From: JBBQYD01 sp942493075
Lineage (GTDB): Bacteria; Verrucomicrobiota; Verrucomicrobiia; Limisphaerales; UBA8199
DNA length: 64,000 nt
NCBI GenBank assembly: GCA_942493075.1
Contig: OW818681.1
Coordinates: forward strand, 4,030,001 to 4,094,000
Direction of reading: 5' to 3'
Notes under the pieces: generated by a model
Database searches by the model: none
The model's input: the letters and a program-made list of their open reading frames with translations, nothing else
What the model was told of the DNA's origin: nothing
Made by a program: the position numbers and the translations under genes
Shown: positions 1 to 6,594 of the stretch, one piece after another
How the letters are laid out: the number at the start of each line of letters is the position of its first letter
Numbering within the stretch: position 1 is the first letter of the stretch

Positions 1-165
1 CGCAAGGAAACCCAGGGCAACCCTGAGAAGATCAACACCGTGCTGTGGACGCTCTGGAACCATTGCTACCACCCGATTATGCGCCGCCGCAACGAGAGCG
101 CAAACTCAAAGGGCCGTGACCGATCTCTCAGTCACAGCCCTCAGTGCAAAACAATTGGGAAATGC
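1..165 (+). other. Window edge; possible 3' remnant of an upstream gene
   Basis: Frame 1 is open from the first base and starts with a protein-like stretch (RKETQGNPEKINTV, then LWTLWNHCYHPIMRRRN). It then runs on to base 942 directly opposite the conserved oxidoreductase gene, so most of that open frame is antisense noise. The first 40 or so codons could be the tail of a gene lying left of the window that has lost its stop codon. I do not recognise the sequence. Confidence 0.15.
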
Positions 166-1515
166 TTAGCCGCGCTTGGCGTAAGGCAAATTCCACGGGC
201 GGCGATACTTTGCGCCTACCAGTTTGTCGGCTTCACGGTCGCCGATTACCTTCTCCTTCTCGGCGTCCCAGGTCACTTTGCGCCCTGTGCGATAGGCAAT
301 ATTGCCCAGGTGCGCGACTGTGGAAACGTGGTGGCCGACATCCAGATTCAGAACCGGCTGCTTGCGTGTCTTGAGGCATTCCAGGAAGTTGCGAACGTGA
401 GCCGGACGCGGGTCACCGCCACCCTGCTTGCGCTCCGAATCGATGTTCGCCCGTTTGGGTTCAGTGATTACCTGGTAGCCGCCATCATTCAGAATAATGG
501 TGCCTTCGGTACCACTCCATTGGACTCCCCACGAGCGCCCATGCAAACCATTATTCAACCCGGCTTTGTGTTCCCAGACGAGAGTGAAATCAGGGAATTC
601 GTAAACCGCCATCTGCGAGTCAGGCGTTTCCGAATTGTCATCCAGAACGAACTTGCCACCCACAGAGAATACGCTCTTGGGCGCCTGTTGCCCCATACCC
701 ATCAGCATCATGTTGATCAAGTGCACGCCCCAATCGGTCATCAAACCACCGGCGTAATCCCAGAACCAACGAAAATTGAAGTGGAAGCGATTGGGATTAA
801 ACGGGCGCTTGGGCGCCGGGCCGAGCCACATATCGTAGTCTGCGGAGGCGGGCGGCATGCCATCAGCAGGCTTTCCAATCGAGGGGAGCCAATCCAAGTA
901 GGCCCAACCACGCACGATGCTTACCTTGCCAAGTTTGCCTGACTTGATGAACTCGGCTGCTTCCATGATGTGTGGCGAGCTGCGCCACTGGGAACCCATT
1001 TGCACCACGCGATTGTGCTTCTTGGCTGCTTCGAGCATCGCTCGTCCTTCATCGATTGTGCGGGCCAGGGGCTTTTCCACATAAACGTCTTTCCCGGCCT
1101 GGCAAGCCTGCACGGCTGGAAGAGCGTGCCAATGATCCGGCGTGGCGATCAGGACGGCATCGATGTCTTTCCGCTCCAGAACCCGGCGGAAATCGCGAAC
1201 AAATTCAGGGCGCTTGCCGCGCTTTTTTTCACAAATTTCTGCGCCCTGGGCCGCCATGGCTTCGTCCACGTCACAGATCACGGGGCATTCAACCTCTGGG
1301 TTCAGGAAGAAACAGGATAAGTCGCCGCGCCCCATTTGGCCGCTGCCGATCAGGCCGATGCGGACCTTATCGTTGGCCCCCGGTTCACCTGCGCGAGCGC
1401 TGCGAATGAAAGGGCTCGCGAGGCCACCGAGAGCGAGAGTCCCAGCGGCGAGGGAAGTGCGAGAGATGAAATGACGTCGAGAGAGATGGATGTTGTTAAG
1501 AGGTTTAGGTTGCAT
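166..1515 (-). CDS. Tat-exported Gfo/Idh/MocA family oxidoreductase
   Basis: Predicted NAD(P)-dependent sugar or polyol dehydrogenase of about 449 residues. The open frame extends upstream to 1749, but I place the start at 1515 because it puts a twin-arginine signal (SRRHFISRTSLAAGTLALGG) at the N-terminus, as in secreted members of this family. The Rossmann motif GLIGSGQMGRGD follows the signal. The family EKP motif lies in DVYVEKPLART. The C-terminal domain carries the usual DWGVHLINMM helix with its His. The 78 extra upstream codons are basic and low in complexity and are probably not translated. The gene stands alone, so the substrate cannot be inferred. Confidence 0.88.
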   Translation of the reverse strand: MQPKPLNNIHLSRRHFISRTSLAAGTLALGGLASPFIRSARAGEPGANDKVRIGLIGSGQMGRGDLSCFFLNPEVECPVICDVDEAMAAQGAEICEKKRGKRPEFVRDFRRVLERKDIDAVLIATPDHWHALPAVQACQAGKDVYVEKPLARTIDEGRAMLEAAKKHNRVVQMGSQWRSSPHIMEAAEFIKSGKLGKVSIVRGWAYLDWLPSIGKPADGMPPASADYDMWLGPAPKRPFNPNRFHFNFRWFWDYAGGLMTDWGVHLINMMLMGMGQQAPKSVFSVGGKFVLDDNSETPDSQMAVYEFPDFTLVWEHKAGLNNGLHGRSWGVQWSGTEGTIILNDGGYQVITEPKRANIDSERKQGGGDPRPAHVRNFLECLKTRKQPVLNLDVGHHVSTVAHLGNIAYRTGRKVTWDAEKEKVIGDREADKLVGAKYRRPWNLPYAKRG

Positions 1516-2306
1516 AGAGCCAATTTTGCTTGATGCCTCGCCGACTTTGCCACATTCCCCCTTCTCTCGTCCAGCTTTTCTATCGGTCTTCGGGGAACTT
1601 TTTTTAGCGGAGCGCGCCTGGGAATGCAGTAGTTTGGTAGCGTCGTTAAGGTTCAAGTGAACGCGTTCGACGCGTTGCACTGAACCGCCGCACGGCGCGA
1701 CGGAGGATAATGACGCGGTAACTTTGCTGTCGAGTTTGGATTTTGACACTGCGTCGGGCCGGTGTGGTTAAAAGTGGGTGAGGGAATGCTGAGTGCTGTC
1801 CGGTGTCGGACAGGTAACCGAGTTCGTCCGCTTCGAAGCCCCTGAACAGGGGCGACCGCGAATAGCCCGGCACGGGAGTGCTGGGTAGTGCGCCCTATAG
1901 ATCAATCAAGTCCCGACAGGGACGACCGATTCGACGTCATTCTTACCGGAAACAGCAACCGCCACGCCGTTGGCTCTCTGGCATGCCCTACATGGGCTTA
2001 TACTCGAAGTGCGTGCAAGTTTTGCGGAGGAGTCTGGGGTATTGTTGCACGGACAGAACATCCCTTTCAAGAACCGTTATCCCCGGGAGTAATGGGAGGG
2101 TCGACCGCCCATTCGGGGCTTCGATGATCGCTTCAATCACCATACCCGGCACTTCCGTGCCGGGCTAGCTGCGAACGCCCACTTCGGGGCTACATTGTTG
2201 CGCGTGCGTCGGGCAAAAGTCCGATCTCTCACCTTAAAGGAGCCGTAACCACTTATAATCACACCCCAATCGGGCCTATCGGGCCGGTGGAAAACTTAAT
2301 CTGAGT
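1516..2306. repeat. Intergenic region rich in short GC palindromes
   Basis: I see no credible gene here. The stretch holds several short palindromic units of the kind scattered through Verrucomicrobia/Planctomycetes intergenic DNA: GCCCCTGAACAGGGGCGACC near 1838, GTCCCGACAGGGACGACC near 1910, a CCGCCCATTCGGGGCTTCGA unit near 2106, and a perfect hairpin at 2145-2164 (8-bp arms CCCGGCAC/GTGCCGGG, TTCC loop). Open frames crossing it are repeat translations. It borders the cassette array, and any gene belonging to the first attC site has been lost or replaced here. Confidence 0.55.
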
Positions 2307-2397
2307 TCCTAACCAGGCGCATTCACTGGACGGCGCGGAGCACGGGTGTTAAGATTGCGGGCATCACTGGCGCGCCGCCAGTGATGAGCATGCCTAT
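2307..2397 (+). other. attC site 1 (degenerate right core)
   Basis: Left core TCCTAAC at 2307-2313. The arms are CACTGGACGGCG (2324-2335) and CGCCGCCAGTG (2373-2383), which pair perfectly except for an extra A in the left arm. The right core, expected as GTTRRRY, reads GCCTATG (about 2392), so this end has mutated. The site is about 90% alike in layout to the one at 5018. Confidence 0.7.
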
Positions 2398-2961
2398 GGC
2401 GGCATTTGTCCAGCACCTACTCAATCGAGGCTCTCTATGGGCCCAAAGAAACTGCGAGGTTGCCAGGTTTGAGGGCATCATTCTGGCCGATGTCCGCCGC
2501 AAGGGTCCCCACTTCCAAGCAACGCTCATCGAAGCCTTGCAGCTCATCCGCGACCATGATCCTCGCCGGTTCGCTCGAATTCAACGGCACATCGGCTGGA
2601 TCGTGAATGTCGGCCTCGAACTGTATAAGAATGCGGAATACAATTCTGAGACACGCACATGTAATATCGACTTCATTGAGCCTGATGATGATGCGGACCG
2701 GATTTGGTCCGTTTGGCATAACGCACGCACCCTGGGAACTCCTGGCGGATCCCATACACCCCGGAGCTTCGCGCTCGGATTGAAAAGCTATGTGTTGCTG
2801 AGGAGAGGCGTTTCCTCGGGAGAGTCGGGCGCTTGCGGCCAGAGCTGTCAGAACTAGCGGCAATAATGGAGCGTGAGTTCGATGCCCCTGCTTGGGAGGA
2901 ATACTGGACAGCACCCCGGTGGCAGCTAGCGTTATCCGCCTTGAGGCATTTATGGCAATGA
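2390..2961 (+). pseudogene. Cassette 1 gene, hypothetical protein broken by a frameshift
   Basis: The first part reads well in one frame from 2390 (or 2396) with a helix-rich block (LIEALQLIRDHDPRRFARIQRHIGWIV at 2530-2610) and then NIDFIEPDDDADRIWSVWHNART. From about 2718 the convincing reading moves to another frame, RIPYTPELRARIEKLCVAEE, continuing to REFDAPAWEEYWTAPRW and a TGA at 2959-2961, four bases before the next attC core. Each half has natural composition and the second ends exactly where a cassette gene should, so this is one gene with an indel near 2718-2740. From memory, relatives carry an HEATHG-type metal-binding motif between these blocks; it is absent here. That point is inference. 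Confidence 0.6.
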
Positions 2962-2965
2962 AACT

Positions 2966-3058
2966 GGCTAACAAGCGGCCCGGAGCGGACGCGGGACGGG
3001 GCGTTCTGTTTCCATTCAGAAGCCCTCGGCCCTGCGCCGCTCAGGGCGAGCGTTGGCC
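2966..3058 (+). other. attC site 2
   Basis: Left core GGCTAAC (2966-2972), right core GTTGGCC (3052-3058). The left arm GCCCGGAGCGGACGC pairs with GCGCCGCTCAGGGC with one mismatch and one unpaired A. The gene before it stops at 2961 and the next begins at 3072, leaving almost no spare DNA, as in a genuine cassette. Confidence 0.8.
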
Positions 3059-3071
3059 GTAATCGGATGCC

Positions 3072-3485
3072 ATGCGACGTATTCCACTTATCTTCGGTCT
3101 TGTTCTGGTCACAGGGTTGATCCTTCACGACATTTACGAGTTTTTCGTCACGAACGAGGGCATTCGTTACTTCTCCTCAGAGCCGAGACGCCTCTTGTAT
3201 GCGATGCTCCTCGGTGTTGTCGGTGCGATGGTCACGCTTGGAATCAGTCGTTTGTCTCCTGCGCCCCAGCGCCACCTGAAACTCTGTGCGCTTGGTGGAT
3301 TCGGCGCTCTTCTGGTTGTCGGTGTCGCTTTCTTCGGCCATCTCTTCCATCGTCTTATCGGTGCGGAGCGGCAGGACGGCCTTGGGTGGGTTTGGACGGC
3401 ATGGGCAGTAGCTTTTGTTCCAATGACAGTGGTCGCTGTCTTGGTTTGGATGGAGTTCCGACAAGTATGGAGACAGACACGATGA
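3072..3485 (+). CDS. Cassette 2 gene, small integral membrane protein
   Basis: A 137-residue protein with four predicted transmembrane helices at roughly residues 4-20, 42-60, 70-90 and 102-125, and a short charged C-terminus (EFRQVWRQTR). I do not recognise a family. The ATG lies 13 bases after the right core of attC site 2, and the stop is five bases before the core of site 3, so the gene fills its cassette. No ribosome-binding site stands out. The frame is intact, unlike its neighbours on either side of the array. Confidence 0.7.
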   Translation: MRRIPLIFGLVLVTGLILHDIYEFFVTNEGIRYFSSEPRRLLYAMLLGVVGAMVTLGISRLSPAPQRHLKLCALGGFGALLVVGVAFFGHLFHRLIGAERQDGLGWVWTAWAVAFVPMTVVAVLVWMEFRQVWRQTR

Positions 3486-3489
3486 GAAA

Positions 3490-3573
3490 GGCCAACCAGA
3501 CGCTGGAGGCAAAGCTGCGGGCGCACGCAGGCTGCATTCGGACGCCTCAGCCGCCGAATCGCACGCGTTTGGC
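3490..3573 (+). other. attC site 3
   Basis: Left core GGCCAAC (3490-3496) and right core GTTTGGC (3567-3573). Arms GCTGGAGGC and GCCTCAGC pair with one extra G on the left. The outer bases also pair (GGCCAA with TTGGCC). A long open frame reads straight through this site but is not a single gene: the lipoprotein start lies beyond it. Confidence 0.7.
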
Positions 3574-3607
3574 CGCCCGCATCGCTCAGTTTTGTCGTTG
3601 GACCCTC

Positions 3608-3931
3608 ATGCGAACACTTCTGTCGATAGCGACACTTTGCTTGATGCTCGCCGGTTGCACCACAATGCCGAGCGATGTTCGGGCGGTCTGGATTGAGAAG
3701 ACGCCCCCTCGGGCGGATTTGGCTGCGCCCGCTGGCTTTGGGATCACACCCTCGAAGGCATATTCTGTCGTCTTTGATTCGCGAGCACTTTCCTTGAAGC
3801 ATATCTGGCATGTCTATGCCGATTCTCGCTACTACTACGTGCATGATACTTTTCTCGGCGACAATCCTCGCCGGGCGTTTTCCCAGGGAGTGCGGATTGA
3901 CGGACAGACGGGAGAGATTGTGAGACGATGA
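3608..3931 (+). CDS. Cassette 3 gene, small predicted lipoprotein
   Basis: A 107-residue protein starting at the ATG at 3608, chosen because it gives a clean lipoprotein signal, MRTLLSIATLCLMLAGC, with a lipobox (LAGC, Cys at residue 17). The mature part (about 90 residues) has no motif I recognise and ends in GVRIDGQTGEIVRR, a pattern typical of small beta-rich envelope proteins. The frame is also open upstream across attC site 3, but that part is non-coding. It is followed within 8 bases by the next attC-like site. Exported cassette proteins are common in chromosomal integrons; the function here is unknown. Confidence 0.72.
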   Translation: MRTLLSIATLCLMLAGCTTMPSDVRAVWIEKTPPRADLAAPAGFGITPSKAYSVVFDSRALSLKHIWHVYADSRYYYVHDTFLGDNPRRAFSQGVRIDGQTGEIVRR

Positions 3932-3938
3932 TTACATG

Positions 3939-3992
3939 GTCCAACCAACCGACTGCAGGCAAGCCCGCAGCGCCTCATCGCGAACGTTCGCT
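3939..3992 (+). other. Candidate short attC site 4
   Basis: Left core GTCCAAC matches the RYYYAAC consensus exactly. The arm CGACTGCAGGC pairs with GCCCGCAGCG, with one mismatch and one unpaired A, over a two-base loop. The right core GTTCGCT at 3986 is a poor match. At about 54 bases it is near the lower size limit for attC sites. Confidence 0.5.
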
Positions 3993-4001
3993 AGCAAGCC
4001 T

Positions 4002-4134
4002 ATGAGAGTCTACGCTCCATTGCTCGTGTGTTTGGCGCTCGTCCAAGTGGCTCTTGCTCGCGCTGTCCGAGAGCCTCCCGTTCCGAAGCTGTTTGAACTC
4101 GCTCATTTGGTCGTTGTGGACATCGCACATCACC
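4002..4134 (+). pseudogene. Cassette gene fragment, 5' end with signal peptide
   Basis: From the ATG at 4002 the frame reads MRVYAPLLVCLALVQVALA, a good signal peptide, then REPPVPKLFELAHLVVVDIA. The following codons are His/Asp-rich and unconvincing, while a different protein starts in another frame at 4135 with no attC between them. The simplest reading is that only the first 40 or so codons of a secreted-protein cassette remain, joined by deletion to the next cassette. Confidence 0.45.
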
Positions 4135-4472
4135 ATGAAACCGATCACTCGCATTCGTTCGATGATGTTTTTCCTGCGTGTCGTCGTCTCGTTGATGCTC
4201 AGTGGTGTCACCTTCTTCTTGCCCGAAGGATGGATTGATTCGTTTCTCCTTTGGTGCGGTTTGGGTGTGATGCCTCATGCACCCCTGATGCGATACGTTC
4301 TGTGAATGGCGGGCTTCTTTCAGATAGCGGGCGGCATATTGTGTTGGGTGGTTTCCATCGATGTTGTGCGATACCAAGTCATCGTGCTTGCCGGACTGGT
4401 CGGGAATGTTCTGCCCGACGAGAGCGGCGTTTCTGTGTGCTGGCGAGACCAAAGCTGCGTATCTGGAATGAG
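4135..4472 (+). pseudogene. Cassette gene for a small membrane protein, interrupted by an in-frame TGA
   Basis: Starting at ATG 4135 the frame encodes MKPITRIRSMMFFLRVVVSL and then WIDSFLLWCGLGVMPHAPLMRYVL, followed by TGA at 4303-4305. It resumes at once in the same frame with MAGFFQIAGGILCWVVSIDVVRYQ. The two halves look like successive helices of one four-helix membrane protein, and small integron-cassette membrane proteins with an LMRYVL-x-MAGFFQ type join seem familiar; a Trp-to-stop (TGG to TGA) change would explain it. The C-terminus may also be shifted, since another frame gives a stop just before attC site 5. Probably not functional. Confidence 0.55.
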
Positions 4473-4565
4473 GGCTAACCCAGCACATACACTGGACGGC
4501 GGGAGCCCGTCCTGTTTATATGTCCCTACTCATTGGTCCGCCGCCAGTGATGTGCATCGTTAGCA
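4473..4565 (+). other. attC site 5
   Basis: The clearest site of the array. Left core GGCTAAC (4473-4479), right core GTTAGCA (4559-4565). Arms CACTGGACGGCG and CGCCGCCAGTG pair perfectly apart from the extra A. The outer segments CAGCACAT and GTGCAT sit in the expected places. Confidence 0.85.
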
Positions 4566-4578
4566 GAATGAGGGTGCC

Positions 4579-5013
4579 GTGAAAAAGCGAACCATCACAT
4601 TATCGTGTGCCGCCGGGGTTGTAATCGCCGGTTCTTTGCTGATGTTCGCACGTCCTTACGCCAGGCGTCACGTCGAGTCGGTAGAGTGCGGTAACCTGAT
4701 GTCGTCGATCGGGTGTGGGGCCCTAACCTGGGCATGGGATAATTCAAACCACTTGGCTCACGAGTTTAGACCGATGTCCAATGAACTATGTTCGCCTCGG
4801 TTCTTACTTTGTCCATCCGATCACGATCGAGTTCGTGCGAAAGACTGGGAATCGCTGGACCAGACTAACTGCAGCTACCAAATTACCTCGCCGGGTATGA
4901 GCGCGGATGACAAAACAAACGCTTACTTCCGCTGCAAGATCCACGGCCATGTTGGATTCGCAGATGGTACGGTCTTTGATGGGAAGCGAAGAAGGACGAA
5001 GGTGTTCTGGTGA
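4579..5013 (+). CDS. Cassette 5 gene, H-x-DG-type exported protein resembling prepilin C-termini
   Basis: A 144-residue protein starting at GTG 4579. Residues 1-25 form a membrane anchor or uncleaved signal (KKRTITLSCAAGVVIAGSLL). The rest contains ECGNLMSSIG, LLCPSDHDR, SYQITSPG and KIHGHVGFADGTVFDG. The CP-(T/S)D, SY and H(G)H-x-x-x-ADG blocks also occur in Verrucomicrobia/Planctomycetes prepilin-like proteins such as the one at 5575-6354, but the FTLxELL prepilin cleavage helix is missing here. It fills its cassette, ending five bases before the core of attC site 6. Role unknown; perhaps an envelope protein derived from a pseudopilin. Confidence 0.75.
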   Translation: MKKRTITLSCAAGVVIAGSLLMFARPYARRHVESVECGNLMSSIGCGALTWAWDNSNHLAHEFRPMSNELCSPRFLLCPSDHDRVRAKDWESLDQTNCSYQITSPGMSADDKTNAYFRCKIHGHVGFADGTVFDGKRRRTKVFW

Positions 5014-5017
5014 ACTC

Positions 5018-5112
5018 AGCTAACGAAGCGCATTCACTGGACGGCGCGCAGCGCGGGTGTTTGCATTTCGGACATCACAGGTGCGCCGCCATCGGTGAGC
5101 TGAACGTTTGGT
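5018..5112 (+). other. attC site 6
   Basis: Left core AGCTAAC (5018-5024), right core GTTTGGT (5106-5112). The left arm CACTGGACGGCG is identical to those of sites 1 and 5; the right arm is CGCCGCCATCGGTG, with three substitutions. The next gene's ATG abuts the right core with no spacer. Confidence 0.72.
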
Positions 5113-5382
5113 ATGACTCACGCCTTTCATAGTGATAAGTGGCTGGGGTATGCGGCTCTGGCGTGCGCCGCCTTGATGCTCCTGCAATGGAGGCTTGCGG
5201 TTGGCTCCGAGAGTGGCCGCGTGATAATTGCGTTGTCCCTGTTTGTCCTCGGCGCCTACTGCGCTGTTCGGGGCATGTTTATCGGGAGCTGGCCGAGCCG
5301 GCTCTGCGCTGCCCTGGCAGTTCTGTTTTGGGTATGGGTGCTCTATGTCCTCGCCGCAGCCCTTCGCGCCGTGAGAACATGA
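5113..5382 (+). CDS. Cassette 6 gene, small membrane protein
   Basis: An 89-residue hydrophobic protein with three predicted helices (about residues 10-26, 37-53 and 62-84). The ATG follows the right core of attC site 6 immediately, so any ribosome-binding signal must lie inside the attC stem. No family is recognised. No attC follows the stop codon: the next 190 bases lack a matched pair of cores, so this is the broken right edge of the array or a cassette whose attC was deleted. Confidence 0.6.
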   Translation: MTHAFHSDKWLGYAALACAALMLLQWRLAVGSESGRVIIALSLFVLGAYCAVRGMFIGSWPSRLCAALAVLFWVWVLYVLAAALRAVRT

Positions 5383-5574
5383 CGATACCGAACCCTAAAG
5401 GGTGTATTGCTGCGGAGCGCGCCTGGGTGAGACGTGGAATTTGATTCGGGCTAGCTGGCGCGCGGAGCTTGGAAGACGATGCCCGACATTTTTCTTTTTT
5501 TGGCTGTTGCCTTTCTTTTCCGTCCAGCTTAGATTTGTCGGGGAAATCAACAAAAACTTGAAACCTGGCATTGC

Positions 5575-6354
5575 ATGAGCCGGTCGAGAGATACACGGGG
5601 CTTTACGTTAGTCGAACTGCTGACTGTGGTGGCAACCATCGCCACCTTGGCCGCACTCCTATTGCCAGTCCTCGGCAAGGCCAAGAATAAAGCCCACCGC
5701 ACCAATTGCATGTCCAACCTCCGCAACCTTGGCTTTGCGTGGGTCATGTATGCACAGGATAATAATAGCCGCCTCGTCGAATCCTACCCGGTTGATAATG
5801 AAGACGTTTGGGTGCAGGGAGATGTGAGCCGCGAGGATCAGGCGCTCGACACCTCCTTGATCAAAAAAGGCAAACTTTACCCTTACAATCAGAACCTCGC
5901 CATCTACCGCTGTCCAACAGATCAAGGCACCGTTAAAAACGCTAAGGGAGTGTTCCCGAAGGTCCGCAGCTATTCCATGAACTCTTTCATGGGCGCACGC
6001 CCCGCCAATTCCCCTTTAGTCCCGTCCACGCTTAACCCGCGTTATGTTCCTTTCTTCGCCAAGGATTCGGACCTTTCCCGCCCCTCTGAGCTGTGGGTGC
6101 TTATAGATGAAGACGAACGAAGCATCAATGATGGCTTCTTTGTCACAGATCCCTCTGGACGTATCTGGTTTGATTTCCCGGCGATCGCCTCCCATCGGCA
6201 TAACTACACTTACGCGTTAAACTTCGGAGACGGCCACTCTGAAGCCTGGGCGTTCAGCGATGCGCGTACCCGGGCAGTTAAATCGAACCAGACCGAACAA
6301 TTCGGCAATACGGACCTTCAGCGCCTGGCCCAGGCGGCGACTGTCTTGCGGTAG
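5575..6354 (+). CDS. Type II secretion/prepilin-like protein with N-terminal cleavage-methylation motif
   Basis: A 259-residue protein starting MSRSRDTRGFTLVELLTVVATIATLAALLLP, the classic prepilin leader: cleavage after G, then Phe at +1 and Glu at +5, then one long hydrophobic helix. Downstream blocks are CMSNLRNLGFAWVMYAQDN, YRCPTDQ, RSYSMNSFMG and a C-terminal ASHRHNYTYALNFGDGHSE, the H-x-DG type ending of the family expanded in Planctomycetes and Verrucomicrobiota. It would be processed by PilD-type peptidase and sit in the inner membrane or a pseudopilus. No secretion genes are adjacent, so it is one of the many orphan copies typical of these genomes. Confidence 0.85.
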   Translation: MSRSRDTRGFTLVELLTVVATIATLAALLLPVLGKAKNKAHRTNCMSNLRNLGFAWVMYAQDNNSRLVESYPVDNEDVWVQGDVSREDQALDTSLIKKGKLYPYNQNLAIYRCPTDQGTVKNAKGVFPKVRSYSMNSFMGARPANSPLVPSTLNPRYVPFFAKDSDLSRPSELWVLIDEDERSINDGFFVTDPSGRIWFDFPAIASHRHNYTYALNFGDGHSEAWAFSDARTRAVKSNQTEQFGNTDLQRLAQAATVLR

Positions 6355-6408
6355 TTTTGACCTCCGGTTTTATTTTTGTGGTTTTCGTTTTCAACCCGGT
6401 TGCGAGGC

Positions 6409-6436
6409 TTGACTAGAATGCGGCAGGTGTCATACT
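6409..6436 (+). promoter_or_regulatory. Candidate sigma-70 promoter for the tRNA gene
   Basis: TTGACT (6409-6414) and CATACT (6431-6436) separated by 16 bases, ending about 60 bases before the tRNA. It is the only good -35/-10 pair seen in this gap. Confidence 0.45.
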
Positions 6437-6498
6437 GCAAAGGCTTGCGAGCCGGTATGCCCCGAAATGGGCAAGGGCTGGTTTATAGCAGGTTGGTT

Positions 6499-6591
6499 GG
6501 AGAGATGGCCGAGTGGCTGAAGGCGGCGGTTTGCTAAACCGTTATACGGTCAAAAGCCGTATCGGGGGTTCGAATCCCCCTCTCTCCGCCA
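6499..6591 (+). tRNA. tRNA-Ser (anticodon GCU)
   Basis: A class II tRNA with acceptor stem GGAGAGA/TCTCTCC, D-arm GCCGAGTGGCTGAAGGC, anticodon loop TTTGCTAAA (anticodon GCT), a long variable arm (TATACGGTCAAAAGCCGTATC) and T-arm GGGGGTTCGAATCCCCC. The discriminator is G and the 3' CCA is encoded. The long variable arm and anticodon identify the serine AGY decoder. Confidence 0.96.
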
Positions 6592-6594
6592 TTT

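Larger units (their letters stand above)
2307..5382 (+). mobile_element. Integron gene-cassette array lacking an integrase (CALIN-like)
   Basis: Small plus-strand genes alternate with about six attC-like sites, all in the same orientation (gene then attC). Each site starts with a core ending in AAC and most end in a GTT-type core. The arms form an imperfect stem in which the 5' arm has one extra base, the feature that marks the bottom strand for integron integrase. Three sites (2307, 4473, 5018) share the arm CACTGGACGGCG and are clearly related; the other three differ, as expected when cassettes come from different sources. No tyrosine-recombinase integrase or attI is seen in the window. Several cassettes are damaged, so the array is probably old and inactive, or served in trans. 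Confidence 0.82.

Noticed and set aside
40..942. Long plus-strand open frame of 300 codons
   Set aside because: It lies opposite a conserved Gfo/Idh/MocA gene with all family motifs, and its own sequence is low in recognisable features. Only the first 40 or so codons might be real.
2435..2974. Minus-strand open frames under cassette 1
   Set aside because: Cassette genes here all run on the plus strand toward their attC, and the plus-strand halves read more like protein.
3053..3607. Reading the lipoprotein gene as a 292-residue protein from 3053
   Set aside because: The upstream part overlaps the intact membrane-protein gene and crosses an attC site; the start at 3608 gives a proper lipoprotein signal.
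4303..4305. TGA recoded as Trp or Sec in cassette 4
   Set aside because: No sign of recoding elsewhere: other genes use TGA as stop. A nonsense mutation is simpler.
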